A stretch of 64,000 bases of DNA from Nostoc sp. CENA543 (GTDB lineage: Bacteria; Cyanobacteriota; Cyanobacteriia; Cyanobacteriales; Nostocaceae): the NCBI RefSeq assembly GCF_002896875.1, contig NZ_CP023278.1, positions 2,914,001-2,978,000 on the forward strand, read 5' to 3'. Position 1 is the stretch's first letter; every line of letters begins with the position of its first letter. Shown here one piece after another: positions 27,406 through 36,963 of the stretch. The position numbers and the translations under genes are program-made. The notes under the pieces are model-generated. The model was not told the origin of the DNA and ran no database searches. It saw nothing but the letters and a program-made list of their open reading frames with translations.

Positions 27406-29550
27406 ACTTTTTACAATTGCCCCAAAGTCTGCTAACACACGAGCGTGATTTCGCAATAATCCCAGCAAATTCAAGCGATTGCGCTTAATTTCTGGATCAG
27501 GGTCAATCACTAAAACGCTATCCGCCCCATCAAAGAAATTACTCACTGTTGGGGCAATATTTATTAACCCTTCTACTAACAGTTGATAGTTACGTGATTG
27601 CTGTGCGGCTTGGGTTTGCGGTACTAATTTAACTAAGGCTGCATAAAAGGCTGACTCAGAAGACTTTTGGAATAGTTCTGGACGGACTAAATTTGTGGGG
27701 TCTAGCTGTTTGGTATCTAAATCACCTTGGGCTGCTAGTCTGGTGGAACGGTTGACGGTTTCGTAGATTTTATCGAGTGTACCATCGCGACGGATTTGTT
27801 GCAGGTATAGGGCGCGATCGCGCACATCTAATAAATCCTGTAATGCCCTATCTGTATACTCTGGATCATTTTCTCCCAAGACGGCATTTACTAAGTCGTA
27901 GTCAATTTGTTTTTCTTCTTGCAGTAGGGTGCGAATCCGTTGTAAGAAGAATTCCTGTAAGGCCGAGTTTAATTTCCCTAAGTCCTTATTGTATTGCTGG
28001 CAGAAGTTAGCAGCGACTTGTTCTAACAGAGTAGCTAAATTGATTTGTAAATTCGCCGCCCAAGTAATGTTAACTACAGCGTTAGCAGCGCGACGCAAAG
28101 CAAAGGGGTCAGAAGAACCACTGGGAATTAATCCTAAACCAAAGATACTCACTAAAGTATCGAGTCTATCTGCGATACCGACTACTTGACCTGTGAGGGT
28201 TTGGGGTAGGATGTCATCTGCCCCCCGTGGTAAATAATGTTCAAAAATCGCTGTAGCCACTGCGGTTGATTCACCGCTAGCGATCGCGTATTTTTGTCCC
28301 ATAATTCCCTGTAACTCTGGGAATTCAAAGACCATTTGCGTTACTAGGTCGGCTTTACACAATAATGCGCCCCGTTCAATATGTTGGCAACTGTCTGCAT
28401 TTAATTGCAGTTGGGTAGAAATTTGCCCAGCAATATTAACTATCCGGTCTACTTTAGTGCGTAATGAACCTAAATCTTCTTGGAAGGTGACGGTTTCTAG
28501 TTGGGGTAAATAATTTTCTAAAGCCTTTGATAAATCAGATTTGTAGAAAAACTGTCCATCTGCTAGCCTAGCTCTAATTACCCGTTCATTACCCACGGCA
28601 ATAATCTCGGCTTTGTTGGGGTCGCCATTACCCACAGTAATAAAATAAGCTTGCAATTCTGTTGTACTACCTGCTTTAAATACGGGGAAATAACGCTGGT
28701 GACTCACCATGACCGTAGTAATTACTTCCGTAGGTAAGGCTAAAAATTCTGTTTCAAATTTACCTACCACTGGAGAAGGCCATTCTACTAAATTCGTCAC
28801 TTCCTCTAATAAGTCGGGGTACATTTCCGTACTCCCGTTTAATTTCTGTACCGCCGCTCGTACTTGTGATTGGATTGATTGGGTGCGTTCTTCGGGATCT
28901 ACAACTACGTAAGCATCACGCAGCGTTTTCACGTAGTCGGCGGCGTTGTGGATGGTGACGGGTTCAGGATGTAAAACACGATGACCATAGGAAATGCGAT
29001 CGCTGTTAATTTTAAGCGAACCATTTTCTAATTCAATCGGCAGAATCGCCTCATCTAACAAACTCACTAACCAACGAATGGGACGAGAAAATCTCACATC
29101 CCCATCTCCCCAGCGCATCAGGCGTTTACCTTCTAGGTTGTAAATCCACTGGGGAACCAGTTCTGTCAAGATATCCGCCACAGGACGGCCGGGAATACTT
29201 TTTTGGACAAAGACAAAATCCCCTTTATCTGTAGGACGCACTTCTAAGGCTTCTATCGCCACACCTTGCTTTTTCGCAAAACCTATGGCGGCTGGTGTGG
29301 GTTGGCCATCTTTAAAAGCAGCTTGGGCGGGTGGGCCTTTGATTTCCTCTTCTCTGTCTGGTTGCTGGGATGGTAAACCCGTAATCAGTACCGCCAACCG
29401 CCGGGGAGTACCGTAAACTGTGACCGATTCACTATTGAGGCTATGGGCTGCTAAACTTTCAGGAATACGCGATCGCCATTGTGCCACAGCACCACTCAGA
29501 AAGCTTGCAGGTAGTTCTTCTGTACCAACTTCTAATAAAAATGCCGTCAT
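27403..29550 (-). CDS. glyS: Glycyl-tRNA synthetase beta subunit
   Basis: A 715-residue beta chain of the bacterial alpha2beta2 glycyl-tRNA synthetase, needed for tRNA-Gly recognition; the alpha chain (glyQ) is not in this window. The typical opening [16 protein letters not shown] is present, followed by [17 protein letters not shown] and [20 protein letters not shown]. The C-terminal DALR-type anticodon-binding region ends [20 protein letters not shown]. Full family length. Start ATG at 29550. Monocistronic here, as expected for cyanobacteria. Confidence 0.97.
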   Translation of the reverse strand: MTAFLLEVGTEELPASFLSGAVAQWRSRIPESLAAHSLNSESVTVYGTPRRLAVLITGLPSQQPDREEEIKGPPAQAAFKDGQPTPAAIGFAKKQGVAIEALEVRPTDKGDFVFVQKSIPGRPVADILTELVPQWIYNLEGKRLMRWGDGDVRFSRPIRWLVSLLDEAILPIELENGSLKINSDRISYGHRVLHPEPVTIHNAADYVKTLRDAYVVVDPEERTQSIQSQVRAAVQKLNGSTEMYPDLLEEVTNLVEWPSPVVGKFETEFLALPTEVITTVMVSHQRYFPVFKAGSTTELQAYFITVGNGDPNKAEIIAVGNERVIRARLADGQFFYKSDLSKALENYLPQLETVTFQEDLGSLRTKVDRIVNIAGQISTQLQLNADSCQHIERGALLCKADLVTQMVFEFPELQGIMGQKYAIASGESTAVATAIFEHYLPRGADDILPQTLTGQVVGIADRLDTLVSIFGLGLIPSGSSDPFALRRAANAVVNITWAANLQINLATLLEQVAANFCQQYNKDLGKLNSALQEFFLQRIRTLLQEEKQIDYDLVNAVLGENDPEYTDRALQDLLDVRDRALYLQQIRRDGTLDKIYETVNRSTRLAAQGDLDTKQLDPTNLVRPELFQKSSESAFYAALVKLVPQTQAAQQSRNYQLLVEGLINIAPTVSNFFDGADSVLVIDPDPEIKRNRLNLLGLLRNHARVLADFGAIVKS

Positions 29551-29620
29551 ATTTAAGGTTGCGTAGCTTAACTTTCATTGGTCAATTCCAACAGTTTACC
29601 TCGCCATCACGCTGAGGTGG

Positions 29621-29762
29621 ACTATGCCAAGCTACTGTTTGTCGATGGAAAAAGGCAGGGGGCAGGGGGCAGGGGGCAGGGGAGGCAGGGGAGGCAGAGG
29701 AAGAAGAATACAATGATCGTATTTGCTCTGACCCATTGAATAATTGATTTTCTGGCAGTCTC
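29621..29762. mobile_element. Possible second copy of the gggacttcca-type MITE
   Basis: The right end (cattgaataattgatttt then ctggcagtctc) matches the right end of the 3803-3924 insertion. The interior carries the same gcagggggcagg STRR. The left end is less certain (gactatgcca near 29621). It lies between glyS and the ferritin gene. Confidence 0.4.
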
Positions 29763-29813
29763 TTATACCTGTTGAGGAAATTAAGGACACCAGAATTCAA
29801 AGTAATGGCTCTA

Positions 29814-30344
29814 TTATTGAGCTGCGGTCATAGCAGTGGCTTCTTTACCTTTATTGGCTGCCATATTAGATACTTCTCGGTCAATAAAAAATATACCCTG
29901 TCCTTCTGTGCCAATTAGGTTAATTTTATCGAGAATCCCCTTAAATAAAAACTCTTCCTGATGCTGTTCAGCAACATACCATTGCAAAAATTGCAGGGTA
30001 GAATAATCTGGTTCTGTATTTGCTAAATGCACCAAGTCATTAATCTTGCGAGTGATGGACTGTTCATGTTCGTAAATTTGTTCAAACAGTTCTGTCAAAG
30101 AAGAGAAATAATGAGGCGGGGCTTGCATTCCACCAATCACCGCCAATGCACCTGTTTCATGTAAATAATTGAGCAAGCGACGCATGTGCATCATCTCTTC
30201 ATCAGCGTGTTGACTTAAAAAAGTGGCACATCCTTCCAAGGCTTTATAAGCACACCAAGAACTCATTTGTAGATAAAGATGGGAAGAATACATTTCCAAA
30301 TTGATTTGTTCATTCAACCGATCAATCATTGCTTGAGACAGCAT
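29814..30344 (-). CDS. Ferritin (non-haem iron storage)
   Basis: A 176-residue four-helix ferritin that oxidises and stores iron as a 24-mer. Ferroxidase ligands are visible: Glu in INLEMYSSHLYLQM (about 17), the ExxH in ADEEMMHMRRLL (about 50-53), a Glu in LFEQIYEHEQ, and the QHQEEFLF segment. No haem-binding Met of bacterioferritin type is apparent, so I call it FtnA-like. A Shine-Dalgarno aaggagtt precedes the ATG. It lies on the same strand as feoA/feoB, with a repeat element between, making an iron uptake-and-storage neighbourhood. Confidence 0.93.
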   Translation of the reverse strand: MLSQAMIDRLNEQINLEMYSSHLYLQMSSWCAYKALEGCATFLSQHADEEMMHMRRLLNYLHETGALAVIGGMQAPPHYFSSLTELFEQIYEHEQSITRKINDLVHLANTEPDYSTLQFLQWYVAEQHQEEFLFKGILDKINLIGTEGQGIFFIDREVSNMAANKGKEATAMTAAQ

Positions 30345-30404
30345 ATTTTTAACTCCTTGTTAGACAATTTTGGATTTTAAATTTGTGTATCCCCAAACCC
30401 CGTA

Positions 30405-30597
30405 ATACCAATTCGCAATTCGCAATGGACTAACGTCCTGCTTCGCTAACGCAATGGACTAACGTCCCGCTTCGCTAACGCAATTCGCGATGGACTTCTC
30501 TACGAGACGCTACGCTAACGCTAACGCAATTGCGAAATCCTGACTTGACAAGGGTTTTCGGATTTGGATCTGTTTCAAGATTGTCGTGAATTGGCGT
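30405..30597. mobile_element. MITE-like element with ATACCAATTC / GAATTGGCGT ends (copy 3)
   Basis: The left end ataccaattcgcaattcgca is followed by two atggactaacgtcc/tcgctaacgc modules. The right end is gaattggcgt (30588-30597), 7 bp from the feoA stop codon. It shares its left 60 bp with the element at 55917. Non-coding. Confidence 0.65.
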
Positions 30598-30604
30598 AAG
30601 CAAC

Positions 30605-30826
30605 TCAACGCGATTCCACAAAAATACTTTGCGCTGTTTCCCAATCCAAGGCAGCACGAGTTCTACCAACCATGATGATGTAGGATGGAAAGCGTTGCTC
30701 TAGGACTAAATTACAACCTGGTAAAATGCCAAAGGCCATGAGCTTTTGTAACACTGCATCATCTTCAGTTCGCAAACAGACGACGGTTTGCGGTTGACCA
30801 ATTTTGACTGTTGATAAGGCGTTCAT
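30605..30826 (-). CDS. feoA: Ferrous iron transport accessory protein FeoA
   Basis: A 73-residue SH3-like FeoA protein that associates with FeoB and supports Fe(II) import. Typical features are LMAFGILPGCNLVLEQRFP (turn with Gly-x-Leu-Pro-Gly) and the final strand YIIMVGRTRAALD. The start is 1 bp after the end of the FeoB permease gene on the same strand, indicating one operon in the order feoB-N, feoB-C, feoA. Confidence 0.92.
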   Translation of the reverse strand: MNALSTVKIGQPQTVVCLRTEDDAVLQKLMAFGILPGCNLVLEQRFPSYIIMVGRTRAALDWETAQSIFVESR

Positions 30827-30827
30827 A

Positions 30828-32291
30828 TTAAAACTGCACTCCGAATAAAGTTAAGCCAAAATTGACAAGATATCCCATCAAAAAAGCAAAGGGAAAAATA
30901 AACAGCACGATCGCCACAGTAGTTTTAGTTCCCCTCTCTTTAATCAGCATTTGCAATTGAGCAATACAAGGTAAAAACAATGTCAAAACAATCGCTGCTA
31001 CCACTAACTGATTACCTGTGAGGCTACCTTGTTGCTGTAAATCAAATAGTCCGGCTGCACCATAATCTCTTCTAAAAAAACCATAAAGAAAGATTGGTGC
31101 TGCTTGTGTGGGCATTCCCAAGGACGCAATTAGGGGTTCAATTCCCCGAATAATCATGTCAAATATTCCTGTTAATCGTCCCACCCAAATCAACACTGAA
31201 GCCCAAATAAATAAAGGTAGAACTTCCAGAAAATACCATTTCATTCGCACCCAGGTTTTAGTTAACACATTGCGTAATTTGGGCAAACGCAAAGGCGGAA
31301 CTTCCATGTAAAATTTGCCGGAATTACCTGGTAATAATTTGGCGGTGAGATAGCCGACTACGATAAAAATGGCACTGATAAAACCTCCCCAAAACAGTAA
31401 GGCGGCGGGTTTTTGCGCGAGTAATCCCACAATGACACCCCACTGGGCTGCACAGGGAATAGCCAGGGATAACAAAAAGGTAGCAATTAACCTTTCCCGC
31501 TTGGTTTCTAAAGTGCGGGTGACAATGGTGGCCATGGTGTCGCAACCCAAGCCCAAAACCATTGGAATTACGGCACGTCCAGATAAACCCACAGATTTGA
31601 ATAGCCTATCTAGCATTAAAGATAAGCGTGGGAGATAACCACTATCTTCTAGTAACGAGAACATCAAGAAGTAGGTAGCAACCACAGGTAAAACAATCGC
31701 AGTAGCATAGCGAATCCCCAAGGTGATGATGCCATAGTCATTGGCAATCAGGTCTTGCATTGGTCGCCAAGGAATAACTTGGGCGGTGATGTGGTTGACT
31801 AATGGGTTAATTTGTGATTCAAAAAATGTTTCGATGTGATCAACTAGTTCCCCCGCACCAAATTCACCGACAAATTTGTAAACTCCGTAGTAGAGGATAA
31901 CGACAAGGATAGGGAAGCCGGTAATAGGGTTGACTGTGAGTTGATGTAATGTCTCCGTCAGGGAAGATCGCGCCTGTCTGGTTTCCTGCAAAGCGGCTCT
32001 TTCTATAGCATGAGCTTGGTGTTGACGAGTATTGGCGATCGCTAATCCAATGGGTTGTTTGAGTTGATTTTGCGTGACAGTAATCAATACTTCTAAATGC
32101 CGACACTGTTCTTGATCCCGTTGTAAGGTTTGCCATAGTCCTGGATCTTTTTGTAACAGTAATAAAGCTAAACTCCGGGGAGACAGGGAGTAATTAGCAA
32201 ATAAATAGCGTTCGCCCAAGGTTTGCCACCATGATTCTAGTTGTGCGATCGCTGCTTCAATTGGTTCTGGATAAATTACTTGACTAGTCAT
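30828..32291 (-). CDS. feoB: FeoB permease part (split feoB, C-terminal gene)
   Basis: A 487-residue membrane part of the Fe(II) transporter. The N-terminal 130 residues are the helical domain that normally follows the FeoB G domain (EPIEAAIAQLESWWQTLGERY). Then come Gate/nucleoside-recognition membrane segments with VVATYFLMFSLLEDSGYLPR, MVLGLGCDTMA, ETKRERLIATFLLSLAIPCA and TLFLPCIAQLQ. There is no GTPase domain in this gene; it is in the gene directly upstream. Its ATG overlaps that gene's TGA by 4 bp (32288-32291), so translation is coupled. Confidence 0.92.
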   Translation of the reverse strand: MTSQVIYPEPIEAAIAQLESWWQTLGERYLFANYSLSPRSLALLLLQKDPGLWQTLQRDQEQCRHLEVLITVTQNQLKQPIGLAIANTRQHQAHAIERAALQETRQARSSLTETLHQLTVNPITGFPILVVILYYGVYKFVGEFGAGELVDHIETFFESQINPLVNHITAQVIPWRPMQDLIANDYGIITLGIRYATAIVLPVVATYFLMFSLLEDSGYLPRLSLMLDRLFKSVGLSGRAVIPMVLGLGCDTMATIVTRTLETKRERLIATFLLSLAIPCAAQWGVIVGLLAQKPAALLFWGGFISAIFIVVGYLTAKLLPGNSGKFYMEVPPLRLPKLRNVLTKTWVRMKWYFLEVLPLFIWASVLIWVGRLTGIFDMIIRGIEPLIASLGMPTQAAPIFLYGFFRRDYGAAGLFDLQQQGSLTGNQLVVAAIVLTLFLPCIAQLQMLIKERGTKTTVAIVLFIFPFAFLMGYLVNFGLTLFGVQF

Positions 32292-32944
32292 AATTTTTGA
32301 CTATTGACTATTGACTCTTTCCCTACACACCCACTCGAACTAGACGGAACCGGCACAAAAGGCATAATTTTATGTTTCAATTCATCTATGCCTTGGTTCA
32401 AAGCCGCCGCCAGACAAACTACAGGAATTTCCAACTCCATCTCCAATGCGTCTTGTCGCACATCCAGCCCCCAACGTTGGGCTTCATCCATCATGTTGAC
32501 GGCAAGTATTACTGGCAGTCGAGCTTCAATGAGTTGAAAGGTGAGTGGTAGCATTCTTCCCAAGTTCTTCGCATCCACTACATGAATCACGGCTGCTACA
32601 GGTTCAATTAATAATAAATCTCTCGCCACTTTTTCTTCTTCACTAATTGGCAGCAGTGAATACATCCCTGGTGTATCAACCACCGTTATAGTTTGCTCCC
32701 CTATCTGTGCCAGTCCCCTACTCACCTCTACAGTAGTACCAGGGTAATTAGATACTGTGACGTAAATTCCCGTCAGGGCATTAAACAATACGCTTTTACC
32801 AACATTCGGCATTCCTACCAAGGCAATAGGGGGATGAGAAAACACTTCCTTCGCCAAAAATTGCTTACTTTTGCGAAAGAATGGCAATCTTTGTGATGGT
32901 TTTCCACAAGATTGACCCTGAGATTTACACTTATGACATTCCAT
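32288..32944 (-). CDS. feoB: FeoB GTPase part (split feoB, N-terminal gene)
   Basis: A 218-residue G domain of FeoB. G motifs: GMPNVGKS (about residues 44-51), YPGTTVEVS, DTPGMYSLLP and NMMDE. Ahead of it is a Cys-containing leader (MECHKCKSQGQSC), a possible metal-binding addition. The C-terminal tail SIVNSQKL is encoded by a GTCAATAGTCAATAGTC repeat, so the separation from the permease domain falls exactly in an STRR. The domain would act with the downstream permease protein as a two-chain FeoB. Confidence 0.92.
   Translation of the reverse strand: MECHKCKSQGQSCGKPSQRLPFFRKSKQFLAKEVFSHPPIALVGMPNVGKSVLFNALTGIYVTVSNYPGTTVEVSRGLAQIGEQTITVVDTPGMYSLLPISEEEKVARDLLLIEPVAAVIHVVDAKNLGRMLPLTFQLIEARLPVILAVNMMDEAQRWGLDVRQDALEMELEIPVVCLAAALNQGIDELKHKIMPFVPVPSSSSGCVGKESIVNSQKL
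32297..32317. repeat. STRR at the feoB split point (ttgacta units)
   Basis: Two and a half ttgacta units encode the last residues of the FeoB GTPase part, next to its stop and the ATG of the permease part. Confidence 0.85.
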
Positions 32945-32970
32945 AGGAATTTTTTATTGAGTTTTACTGC

Positions 32971-32986
32971 AAGTAATTCTCAAATT
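32971..32986. promoter_or_regulatory. Possible Fur-like site upstream of feoB
   Basis: Read on the feoB strand, ATTTGAGAATTACTT partly resembles the Fur core (GAGAAT-type hexamers), about 27-42 bp before the feoB start. AT-richness makes chance matches common, so this is weak. Confidence 0.25.
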
Positions 32987-33248
32987 AAAATGTGAGGATC
33001 TTGTGAGGGAATATGATATGTGGGTTTTGTTTACCCTAAGTTGTAAAACTTCGCACTATGTCTTAATTCAACATATTTGAGCCAGGCTTGATCAAATTTC
33101 TCCTTTTGTTGTTCCCTTTTCCAGCAAATATCAGAAATATATAAATTTTTGTAAAGATCTTCGTAAAAATACGGAGGCGGTGGAGAAGCACAATTATAGA
33201 AGCAATGAGCTTGCATCGCCCATCAAGAAGATTGTGACAAGGGGAACA

Positions 33249-33683
33249 ATGATGTTAAAAAAACTAGTAGCATCTGTGGTGACTTCCGTGGGTCTATTAA
33301 GCCTGAATGCTAGCCCGACATTAGCAAGACCAGCCCAAGATTTCCGCTATCATCGAAGCTTTAATACTACAAACTGTAATATTGCGATTAACGGCGAAAG
33401 ATATACTTGTGATTATGGGGTCATGGGTGCATTCAGTAATGCTACTGCCAACCTCAAACTATGTTCTACACGATATTGTTTTATTCTGATACTGAGTCGC
33501 GCGCAACTCGCTAATGTTGCCGATGGTCAAGATTTTTACGTCAATCAAGTGGCTTTTCAACGCGGCAACTCGATTGTAGATGAATGGGATGCTTCCATTA
33601 GATGTGGGTTTAGTCGCTCAGATGGTATAGGATGCCTGGGTGAACTGGACAATGGCACTAAAATTGCCATTTATGTTGAATAA
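33249..33683 (+). CDS. Small secreted protein, function unknown
   Basis: A protein of about 144 residues. Starts at ATG 33249 or 33252, preceded by aagggga, are preferred to the upstream GTG at 33180. It has a signal peptide (KKLVASVVTSVGLLSLNAS, cleavage near LARPAQ). The mature domain has five cysteines (in NTTNCNI, YTCDYG, KLCSTRYC, and IRCGFSRSDGIGCL) that could form disulfides. I do not recognise the family. Exported and possibly periplasmic. Divergent from feoB with about 300 bp of mostly featureless spacer between. A hairpin terminator follows. Confidence 0.7.
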   Translation: MMLKKLVASVVTSVGLLSLNASPTLARPAQDFRYHRSFNTTNCNIAINGERYTCDYGVMGAFSNATANLKLCSTRYCFILILSRAQLANVADGQDFYVNQVAFQRGNSIVDEWDASIRCGFSRSDGIGCLGELDNGTKIAIYVE

Positions 33684-33739
33684 GATCATCCTCAGTCCAC
33701 ACAATTAATTTCTCTTACCCATTAATGACCAGCAATAGT

Positions 33740-33771
33740 AAACTCTATCCATATATAGGATAGAGTTTTTT
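33740..33771 (+). terminator. Intrinsic terminator
   Basis: Perfect stem aaactctatcc (33740-33750) with ggatagagttt (33758-33768), a 7-nt loop, and a T-run at the 3' side. It ends the secreted-protein transcript 57 bp after the stop codon. Confidence 0.8.
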
Positions 33772-34250
33772 ATACACACTGATGTTAGTCACCAGATAAA
33801 TTTGTTAAGTAATCCTATCTACATAGATTCTTAACTCTAAAATAAAAATTTGCGGAAAATTGTTAAAGATTTGATGAATTAACCGTATAAACCCTATAAA
33901 TAATGAATATAAAGCTACAATTTCTCTGAAGAATAAAATACCACTAAAAGTAAACAGTATCAGTAAACTGGGAAATTTGACTGTATTACACACAATTACT
34001 GCTCATCTTGAAAGTTGGCAATTATAGGTTGATATTCATACTGACAAGTGATTTATCTGAGGCAACAAACCCATCAACTTATACGTCTTTTCACGGAAAG
34101 GCATCATAGTAGCCACGTACTTTATTTATCGCTGGGTTCTAGTGCGAGACTTTTGCAAAAAATCCTAACTAAAATTATGAAAACTTAGCTGATATCCAAA
34201 CAACTGATATTCTCAAGCGTACATTCAGGAAAAATTTTTATTAAAATCTC
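33772..34250. other. Intergenic region, no gene recognised
   Basis: About 480 bp of AT-rich sequence before the glycosyltransferase gene. No supported ORF, RNA or repeat was seen. Confidence 0.5.
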
Positions 34251-35543
34251 ATGCACATTCTGATTTACTCATACAACTATTACCCTGAACCCATAGGCAT
34301 TGCACCTTTAATCACGGAACTAGCAGAAGGTTTAGTGACAAGAGGGCATCAAGTGAGGGTAATCACAGGCATGCCCAATTATCCCCAAAGGGAAATCTAC
34401 AAGGAATATCAGGGTAAATGGTATGTAACAGAAAAAAAGAATGGTGTGACTATCCAGCGCAGTTACTTACGAATTAAATCTAAACCCAATTTAATAGATC
34501 GCTTACTACTGGAATTAAGTTTTATATTTACCAGTTTACCGCAAGCCTTCAACGGCAAGCGGCCTGATGTCATTCTCCTCACAGTCCCGCCACTGTTAGT
34601 TTCCCTTCCTGCTACTTTACTAGGTCGTTTATATGGATGTCCTGTAGTGCTGAATGTCCAAGATATTCTGCCAGAAGCCGCAATTCGTGTTGGACTGATG
34701 ACGAATAAGCGAATGATTCAGTTTTGTGAAGCTATAGAAAAGTTTGCTTATCGTTATGCTACTAAAATTAGTGTAATTGCTGATGGGTTTTTAGAGAATT
34801 TAGTCAAGAAGGGAGTCAACCCCCAAAAGATGGTGTGTATTCCCAATTGGGTGGATGTAAATTTTATTCGCCCCTTAAATAAAAACAATTCTTGGAGAAG
34901 CAATCATCAACTAAATGGTAAATTTGTGGTGATGTACTCTGGTAACATCGCCCTCACCCAAGGTTTAGAAACGGTAGTTGCAGCCGCAGCTTGTTTGCGT
35001 CATATTCCCGACATTAGTTTTGTGATTGTGGGGGAATCGAAGGCTTTAGCAAGATTACAAAAACATTGTTTAGCCTGTGGTGCAGATAACGTTTTACTTC
35101 TACCCCTACAACCAAGAGAACAATTACCCCAAATGTTAGCTACGGCTGATGTGGGTTTGATTGTCCAAAAAAGCAATGTGATTTCCTTTAATATGCCTTC
35201 TAAGATCCCTCTATTATTAGCGGCTGGTCGTCCAGTAGTGGGATCAGTTCCAGATAATGGGACAGCAGCCAAAGTAATTACAGAAAGCGGTGGTGGTCTA
35301 ATTGTTGAGCCAGAGTCACCAGAAGCACTAGCAGCCGCAGTGTTGGAACTGTACAATAATGCTGACTTAGCTGCAAAATTAGGGCATCAAGGTAGACAGT
35401 TTGCGTTAGAGAAGTTTGCCTTTGAACAAGCTATAGAGAGTTATGAAGATTTATTCTTTGATGTCATAGGTCAAAGAAGACCAACTTTAGATAAAACCGA
35501 ACCCTTGAGTGAACCAAAATCAATTGTTGATGTTTCTAGATAA
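34251..35543 (+). CDS. Glycosyltransferase family 4 (WcaI-like)
   Basis: A 430-residue GT-B fold glycosyltransferase resembling WcaI of colanic acid synthesis, so a role in exopolysaccharide or cell-envelope glycan assembly is likely. N-terminal acceptor domain: HILIYSYNYYPEPIGIAPLI, with GHQVRVITGMPNYP. The donor domain has VMYSGNIALTQGLETVV, FVIVGES and the sugar-nucleotide region IPLLLAAGRPVVGSVPDNG...VEPESPEALA. The hydrophobic stretch VPPLLVSLPATLLGRLYG suggests membrane association. The neighbours are unrelated, so the pathway cannot be deduced. Confidence 0.9.
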   Translation: MHILIYSYNYYPEPIGIAPLITELAEGLVTRGHQVRVITGMPNYPQREIYKEYQGKWYVTEKKNGVTIQRSYLRIKSKPNLIDRLLLELSFIFTSLPQAFNGKRPDVILLTVPPLLVSLPATLLGRLYGCPVVLNVQDILPEAAIRVGLMTNKRMIQFCEAIEKFAYRYATKISVIADGFLENLVKKGVNPQKMVCIPNWVDVNFIRPLNKNNSWRSNHQLNGKFVVMYSGNIALTQGLETVVAAAACLRHIPDISFVIVGESKALARLQKHCLACGADNVLLLPLQPREQLPQMLATADVGLIVQKSNVISFNMPSKIPLLLAAGRPVVGSVPDNGTAAKVITESGGGLIVEPESPEALAAAVLELYNNADLAAKLGHQGRQFALEKFAFEQAIESYEDLFFDVIGQRRPTLDKTEPLSEPKSIVDVSR

Positions 35544-35558
35544 CAATCGCAGACTTAC

Positions 35559-35707
35559 ATTAGGGAATAGGGCATCGGGCATTGGGCATGGGGCATGGGA
35601 ACATTAGGGTAAAATTTCCCTTGTCTCCTATTCCCCATTCCCTATTCCCCAGTCCCCATTCCCCAGTCCCCATTCACCAGTCCCCAATCCCCATTCCCCC
35701 AATCACC
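35559..35707. repeat. STRR cluster (gggcattgggcat and tccccattccc units)
   Basis: G-rich gggcat(t/g) units followed by the complementary-type tccccagtccccattcccc array, filling the spacer between the glycosyltransferase and argF. Confidence 0.85.
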
Positions 35708-35737
35708 ATATAATTATTTTTTACACATCAATAAAAT

Positions 35738-36658
35738 ATGGCAGCATTGATTGGAAGAGATTTATTAAGTCTGGCAGACTTGAATCCTACGGAACTTCAA
35801 GAACTTCTGCAATTGGCGACTCAATTGAAATCGCAAAAATTGCAATTGCGGTGTAATAAAGTCTTGGGTTTGTTGTTTTCTAAGGCTTCAACTCGCACAA
35901 GGGTTAGCTTTACGGTGGCGATGTATCAATTGGGTGGACAAGTTATTGATCTCAACCCTAATGTCACTCAAGTTAGTCGGGGCGAACCTGTACAAGATAC
36001 AGCACGAGTATTAGATCGCTATTTAGATATTCTGGCAATTCGCACCTTTGCTCAACAGGAGTTGGAAACTTTTGCTGACTATGCCAAAATTCCTGTAATT
36101 AATGCGCTGACAGATTTAGAACATCCTTGCCAAATATTAGCTGATTTATTAACTGTGCAGGAATGTTTCGGGACTCTGGCAGGGTTAACTTTAACCTACG
36201 TTGGTGATGGCAATAATGTTGCTAACTCTTTGCTTTTGGGTTGTGCTTTGGCGGGAATGAATGTCAGAATCGCCACTCCCCAAGGTTATGAACCAGATCC
36301 TAACATTGTGGAGCAAACACGGGCGATCGCAGGAGATAAAACTGAGGTGTTAATTACTCATGATCCACACTTAGCCACAAAGGGCGCATCTGTACTCTAC
36401 ACTGATGTTTGGGCAAGTATGGGACAAGAAGCAGAAGCAGGCGATCGCTTCCCTATTTTCCAACCATATCAGATTTCTGAAGAGTTATTGAGTCTCGCTG
36501 ACCCAGAGGCGATTGTTTTACACTGTTTACCCGCCCATCGTGGGGAAGAAATTACTGAAGAAGTAATGGAAGGTTCCCATTCACGCATTTGGGATCAGGC
36601 GGAAAATCGTCTGCACGCACAAAAGGCTTTGTTAGCCAGTATCTTAGGTGCTGATTGA
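35738..36658 (+). CDS. argF: Ornithine carbamoyltransferase
   Basis: A 306-residue transcarbamylase making citrulline from ornithine and carbamoyl phosphate in arginine synthesis. The carbamoyl-phosphate loop SKASTRTR (about residue 50), HPCQ (about 130) and the ornithine-side HCLPAHRGEE (about 265) are all present, with DVWASMGQE as a further landmark. Normal length. ATG at 35738. It is monocistronic with a strong terminator just after the stop. Confidence 0.96.
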   Translation: MAALIGRDLLSLADLNPTELQELLQLATQLKSQKLQLRCNKVLGLLFSKASTRTRVSFTVAMYQLGGQVIDLNPNVTQVSRGEPVQDTARVLDRYLDILAIRTFAQQELETFADYAKIPVINALTDLEHPCQILADLLTVQECFGTLAGLTLTYVGDGNNVANSLLLGCALAGMNVRIATPQGYEPDPNIVEQTRAIAGDKTEVLITHDPHLATKGASVLYTDVWASMGQEAEAGDRFPIFQPYQISEELLSLADPEAIVLHCLPAHRGEEITEEVMEGSHSRIWDQAENRLHAQKALLASILGAD

Positions 36659-36679
36659 AAATTTAAAACTAAAAATTAA

Positions 36680-36720
36680 AAAGGCAAAAGAAAGATAATT
36701 TGATTTTCTTTTGCCTTTAA
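36680..36720 (+). terminator. Intrinsic terminator of argF
   Basis: aaaggcaaaagaaa (36680-36693) pairs with ttttcttttgccttt (36704-36718). The stem is A/T-flanked and lies 21 bp after the argF stop. The remaining spacer to lexA contains a short gactaatgactaatgac STRR and the LexA box. Confidence 0.75.
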
Positions 36721-36915
36721 ACCTAATTTTGCTCATTTACAAGCAAACACAACCATAAGAAAGTAGATTTTTCACCTATTGATTAATATACGGGCAGATT
36801 CTACCAAAACATCTGTTTTTAAACATGAACTTCTAACAGAGTCCGCCCCTAATGACTAATGACTGATGACTAATGACTAATTTTTATTTTTATCTTGTGA
36901 TTAGAGGTTTTTTAT

Positions 36916-36929
36916 AGTACTAATGTTCT
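36916..36929 (+). promoter_or_regulatory. LexA box upstream of lexA
   Basis: agtactaatgttct fits the published Anabaena LexA consensus RGTACNNNDGTWCB at every position. It lies 34 bp upstream of the lexA ATG, so autoregulation is the natural reading. Confidence 0.75.
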
Positions 36930-36963
36930 AGGGACATTTATATTTACATCCCTCATTAATTGT

